A stretch of DNA of 64,000 bases. Source: Mangifera indica (Eukaryota > Streptophyta > Magnoliopsida > Sapindales > Anacardiaceae). A program made the position numbers and the translations under genes. Of this stretch, positions 61,101-64,000 are shown in pieces. The stretch covers positions 4,960,001 through 5,024,000 of the forward strand of contig NC_058152.1 in NCBI RefSeq assembly GCF_011075055.1, given 5' to 3'. The notes under the pieces were generated by a model. It saw nothing but the letters and a program-made list of their open reading frames with translations, was not told the DNA's origin and did not search any database. How positions within the stretch are numbered: position 1 is the stretch's first letter; the number at the start of each line of letters is the position of its first letter.

Positions 61101-63516
61101 CAGCGTCAACATCGTCATCCCCCCATGGCCTCGACAAGAAAACACGCTCGATGTCGTGATACTGCACCTTCGGACAATCGTAAAAGTACGTAGATCTGAT
61201 CCTATGTCCAGAGGAGCGAGGAATATATGAAGAAACATCGGTCCGACGGTTAAACGAAAGCCCTGTCACCAACGCAAACTCGAACAGACTAAACCTCACA
61301 TCAACCCCGCTAACCCTAAACCAAAACTCGTCTCTGGCAAAGGGTGGATGTAACTGTCGGAGTAAAAATGCATGAACCAATATCCCACAGAATTTGGTTT
61401 CGGGTAAACGAAGGAAGAACGCGAAACACGTCCTCTCAAATAGTCGCAGCTGCTGAGGGGTCAATGTAGAAGAAATTCGGGATAATGTCATACGCTGTGC
61501 ATGAGATATCGCATCTACCCGAAAGTGTCTGGACTCGTCGGGAATGCGTAACTCGCTCTCAATCCGTCTTCTTTTGCGAGAAATATCCTGTAACAATCAC
61601 GTAAAATTTGTTAGATATTCACAAAAATAAATATGTAAACAAATGTATTAGTGAAAAAAACATTTAAAGATGAGAAATACCAAATAATTAAAAAGGAAAT
61701 GACAAAACTTAACAAATAAGAATAGAAATTCGAGTTCTATGCGTTCAATTTCTGTAGAATGTTAACAATCGAAAAAGTTATCCTTAAATGACGGAAAATA
61801 GAAAAAACGAAACTGAAATTCATACTTTATAGGTTGAAATACCTTAAAGTGACGATAATCAGAAAATTGTTCGAAAATTTTGAAACTACGAATCGATATA
61901 TCCTAAAATGGTCAAATTTGAAAAACGGATGTGAAATTCAAATTCTATACGTTGAAGTACCTTAAAGTGACGATAATAAAAAATTCGTTCAGAGATCGTG
62001 AAAATACGAATCGATATATCCTAAAATGGTTAAATTCGAAAAAACGAAAATGAAATTCGAATTCTATACGTTGAAATCCTTAAAGTGCCGATACTCAGAA
62101 AATCATTCGGATATCGTGAAAATATGAATTGATATAACCTAAAATGGTAAAATCCGAAAAAACAGAACTGAAATTCGAATTCTATACGTTGAAATACCTT
62201 AAAGTGACGATAATTGAAAAATCGTTCGGAGATCATGAAAATACGATTCGATATATCATAAAATTGTGAAATTCGAAAAAATGGAGTTGCAATTCGAATT
62301 CGATACGTTGAAATACCTTAAAGTGACGATACTCAGAAAATTATTCGAAAATCATGAAAATACGAATCGATATAATCTAAAATGGTGAAATCCAAAAAAA
62401 TGGAACTGAAATTCGAATTCTATACGTTGAAATACTTTAAAGTGACGATACTCGGAAAATCATTCGAAAATCATGAAAATACGAATCGATATATCCTAAA
62501 ATGGTGAATATCGAAAAAACGGAACTGAAATTCGAATTCTAAACGTTGAAATACCTTAAAGTGACGATAATTGAAAAATCGTTTGGAGATCATGAAAATA
62601 CGATTCGATATATCCTGAAATGGTGAAATTCGAAAAAACGGAGTTACAATTCGAATTCGATACGTTGAAATACCTCAAAGTGACAATACTCGGAAATTCA
62701 TTCGGAAATCGTGAAAATACGAATCGATATAACCTAAAATGGTGAAATCTGAAAAAACGGAACTGAAATTCGAATTCTATACGTTGAAATACTTTAAAGT
62801 GATGATACTTGGAAAATCATTCGGATATCGTGAAAATACGAATCGATATAACCTAAAATGGTGAAATCCAAAAAAACGGAACTGAAATTCGAATTCGGAA
62901 AAACGAAACTGAAATGATGTCGTTACATCGTAAGTTGTGTCAAAAAACACCAAAATTTGAAAACTCGAATTTGAAATTTGAAAAATACATATAGAAAAAC
63001 CTAAAACAGAAAAAACGGATATAAAATTCGAAAACTACACGATCAGAAACCGTGGATGAGAAAAATCTCAATTTAACCCCAAATGAAAATTCTTTAAATA
63101 AAAACGTCCAATGTTATATCCAAAATTTCCATAAAACCCCCTTTGTTGTAATGAATCTCATCCAGCTCTCTAAGATTTTAAAAAAACCCAATTTACCCCC
63201 CAACTAAGTTTGAAAAGGACGCTGCCGTGGGAAATTCCGTTCCTACGACAGACTGCCGATCCATGTTTCAGCCAATTTCGGCCAATTTTTGGTCGTTTTG
63301 ACCTCCGATTTTTACATAAATCAAATCTACACATTCTATAACATAAAACCTCTCAATCAATTCAACAAAAACAACCAAAAATCCAAACATTTTAAGCAAT
63401 ATTCAAAGCGTAAACCCTAGAATTTCAAACCCAAAATTCTCAATCAAATCTCAATTATATCAGCAATAAATTGATCCAAACAAGATTACGGGAGATATAC
63501 TAACCTTCTTTGCCAT
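58182..63516 (-). pseudogene. DUF1985-Ulp1 (C48 SUMO-protease-like) gene of the MULE, six premature stops
   Basis: Exons reading down the minus strand: 63516-63505 (MAKK), 61587-60859, 60773-60633, 60554-59988, 59918-59850, 59726-59658, 59573-59460, 59384-59304, 59229-58972, 58893-58660 and 58580-58182. Every exon is a multiple of three and phase 0, giving about 890 codons without a frameshift. The first long exon is a DUF1985-type domain (STLTPQQLRLFERTCF, FEFALVTGLSF). The middle is Pro/Ser-rich with a short coiled-coil-like MTRLEDRVTRLED. The last two exons are a C48 peptidase with His (FENAHWV), Asp (VYDSD), Gln (VPQQGLG) and Cys (SGDCGVFML). In-frame stops are at 61018-61020, 60904-60906, 60666-60668, 60360-60362, 60095-60097 and 59658-59660. 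Whether the product helps transposition is unknown. Confidence 0.85.
61740..62905 (-). repeat. ~119-bp tandem repeats in the first intron of the DUF1985-Ulp1 gene
   Basis: About ten units; GATATA(T/A)CCTAAAATGG anchors near 61894, 62011, 62131, 62250, 62370, 62490, 62607, 62727 and 62846. Each unit has TTCGAATTCTATACGTTGAAATAC and TTAAAGTGACGATA. They are inverted relative to the units before the transposase, so they act as subterminal inverted repeats of the element. Confidence 0.88.
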
Positions 63517-64000
63517 TTTCGGTTGCCGGGAAGCTCCAAAATCGATGGAAATGACCTTCGCCGTGGGAGGAGGAAACTTTTGCGATTTTTCGTGGAAATG
63601 CACAGTGAAATCAGAGCTGCCGTGGGAAATTTTGCTTTGTATATTAAAGGGGGGCAGGTTCGTAATTTCGCTTTTCCCACGACAACGTACGAAATTTCAA
63701 AAAAACCCGACGTGGGCTAAGGATTTCCCCGACACCCCAATGTTTTAAAAAAGCCAGTTTACCCCCCCACAACCCATTGTTCATTCAACTGCCGTGGGAG
63801 AATTCGTCCTGTCGTGGGAAATTCCGTTCCCACGGCAGACTGCCGTTCCATTCGGCAGCCAATTTTGGCCAATTTTTGGTTGTTTCGACCTCCGATTTTC
63901 ACATAAATCAAATCTACATATTGTATAACATAAAGCCCCTCAATCAATTCAACAAAAACAACCAAAAATTGAAACATTTTAAGCATTATTCAAACCGTAA
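63190..64000 (-). repeat. ~590-bp tandem duplication of the right terminal (promoter/first intron) region
   Basis: 63195-63413 and 63768-64000 are close copies (TCAATCAATTCAACAAAAAC, TTTCGACCTCCGATTTT..., ACATAAATCAAATCTACA), offset by about 587. The unit spans the MAKK first exon, its upstream sequence (TTTAATATACAAAGC on the minus strand) and many CCGTGGGA/TCCCACGG motifs. It is cut by the window edge, so at least one more copy of the first exon is expected beyond. Confidence 0.75.

Larger units (their letters stand above)
52057..64000. mobile_element. Large Ulp1-carrying Mutator-like element (Kaonashi-type), right end outside the window
   Basis: The left tip is GGGAAATTTTAAAAAATAGC, like the tips of the elements at 20730 and 47006. 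Layout: tandem promoter units, 118-bp repeats, transposase (+), about 355 bases, then a convergent DUF1985-Ulp1 gene (-), inverted 118-bp repeats, and a tandemly duplicated right terminal region. Plant MULEs that carry a Ulp1-type protease are known as a group; assignment rests on the MULE/SWIM transposase plus the C48 catalytic motif. At nearly 12 kb within the window it is long for a MULE. The right tip was not reached. Confidence 0.88.

Noticed and set aside
55146..63516. A functional, currently autonomous MULE
   Set aside because: Three stops in the transposase and six in the DUF1985-Ulp1 gene make full-length products unlikely without read-through; both are called pseudogenes.

Overview
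The window looks like nuclear DNA of a dicot plant, probably a woody eudicot. It is very AT-rich, the genes are split by many introns with plant-type splice sites, and the recognisable proteins are plant ones: an MSL channel, an O-fucosyltransferase-like enzyme, PASTICCINO2 and an SVP-type MADS factor. The species cannot be named from the sequence. No rRNA, tRNA or CRISPR array was seen.

Host genes. (1) Positions 1-2082 (+) hold the last two exons of a plastid mechanosensitive channel gene of the MSL2/MSL3 type. (2) Positions 2614-7983 (-) hold a complete 11-exon O-fucosyltransferase-family gene, convergent with MSL, which carries a tandem duplication of one 63-base exon with flanking intron. 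(3) Positions 25437-28659 (+) hold a complete 9-exon PAS2 gene (3-hydroxyacyl-CoA dehydratase), two of whose introns appear to be GC-AG. (4) Positions 32939-39243 (-) hold a complete 8-exon SVP-like MADS-box gene with a 4.66 kb first intron that contains two foldback transposons. PAS2 and SVP are convergent.

The rest is mostly transposon-derived. A family of non-autonomous Mutator-type foldback elements, with ends of the form GGCCAAAAGACTTATT, occurs at 8348-8979, 9447-10283, 30777-32401, 35924-36682, 37478-38303, about 40807-41250 and 51580-52056. Three of them have perfect 9-bp target duplications. A truncated Ty1/copia element lies at 18387-19214. Other AT-rich repeats fill much of 8-20 kb and 40-47 kb.

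The right-hand 17 kb is dominated by a large Mutator-like (MULE) family resembling the Ulp1-carrying (Kaonashi-type) MULEs. The most complete copy starts at 52057 and runs off the window. It has a MuDR-type transposase on the + strand and, convergent to it, a long DUF1985-Ulp1 (C48 protease) gene on the - strand. Each gene starts in a terminal region that has been tandemly amplified: five ~390-bp promoter/first-exon units on the left, and ~590-bp units on the right. Both reading frames can be followed through all introns without a frameshift, but they carry nine premature stops, at least eight of which fit C-to-T or G-to-A transitions. An older copy with a 9-bp target duplication lies at 47006-51426 and has lost the Ulp1 gene. 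A shorter palindromic derivative lies at 20730-24424 and keeps only a DUF1985 fragment. This family is the most unusual content of the window.
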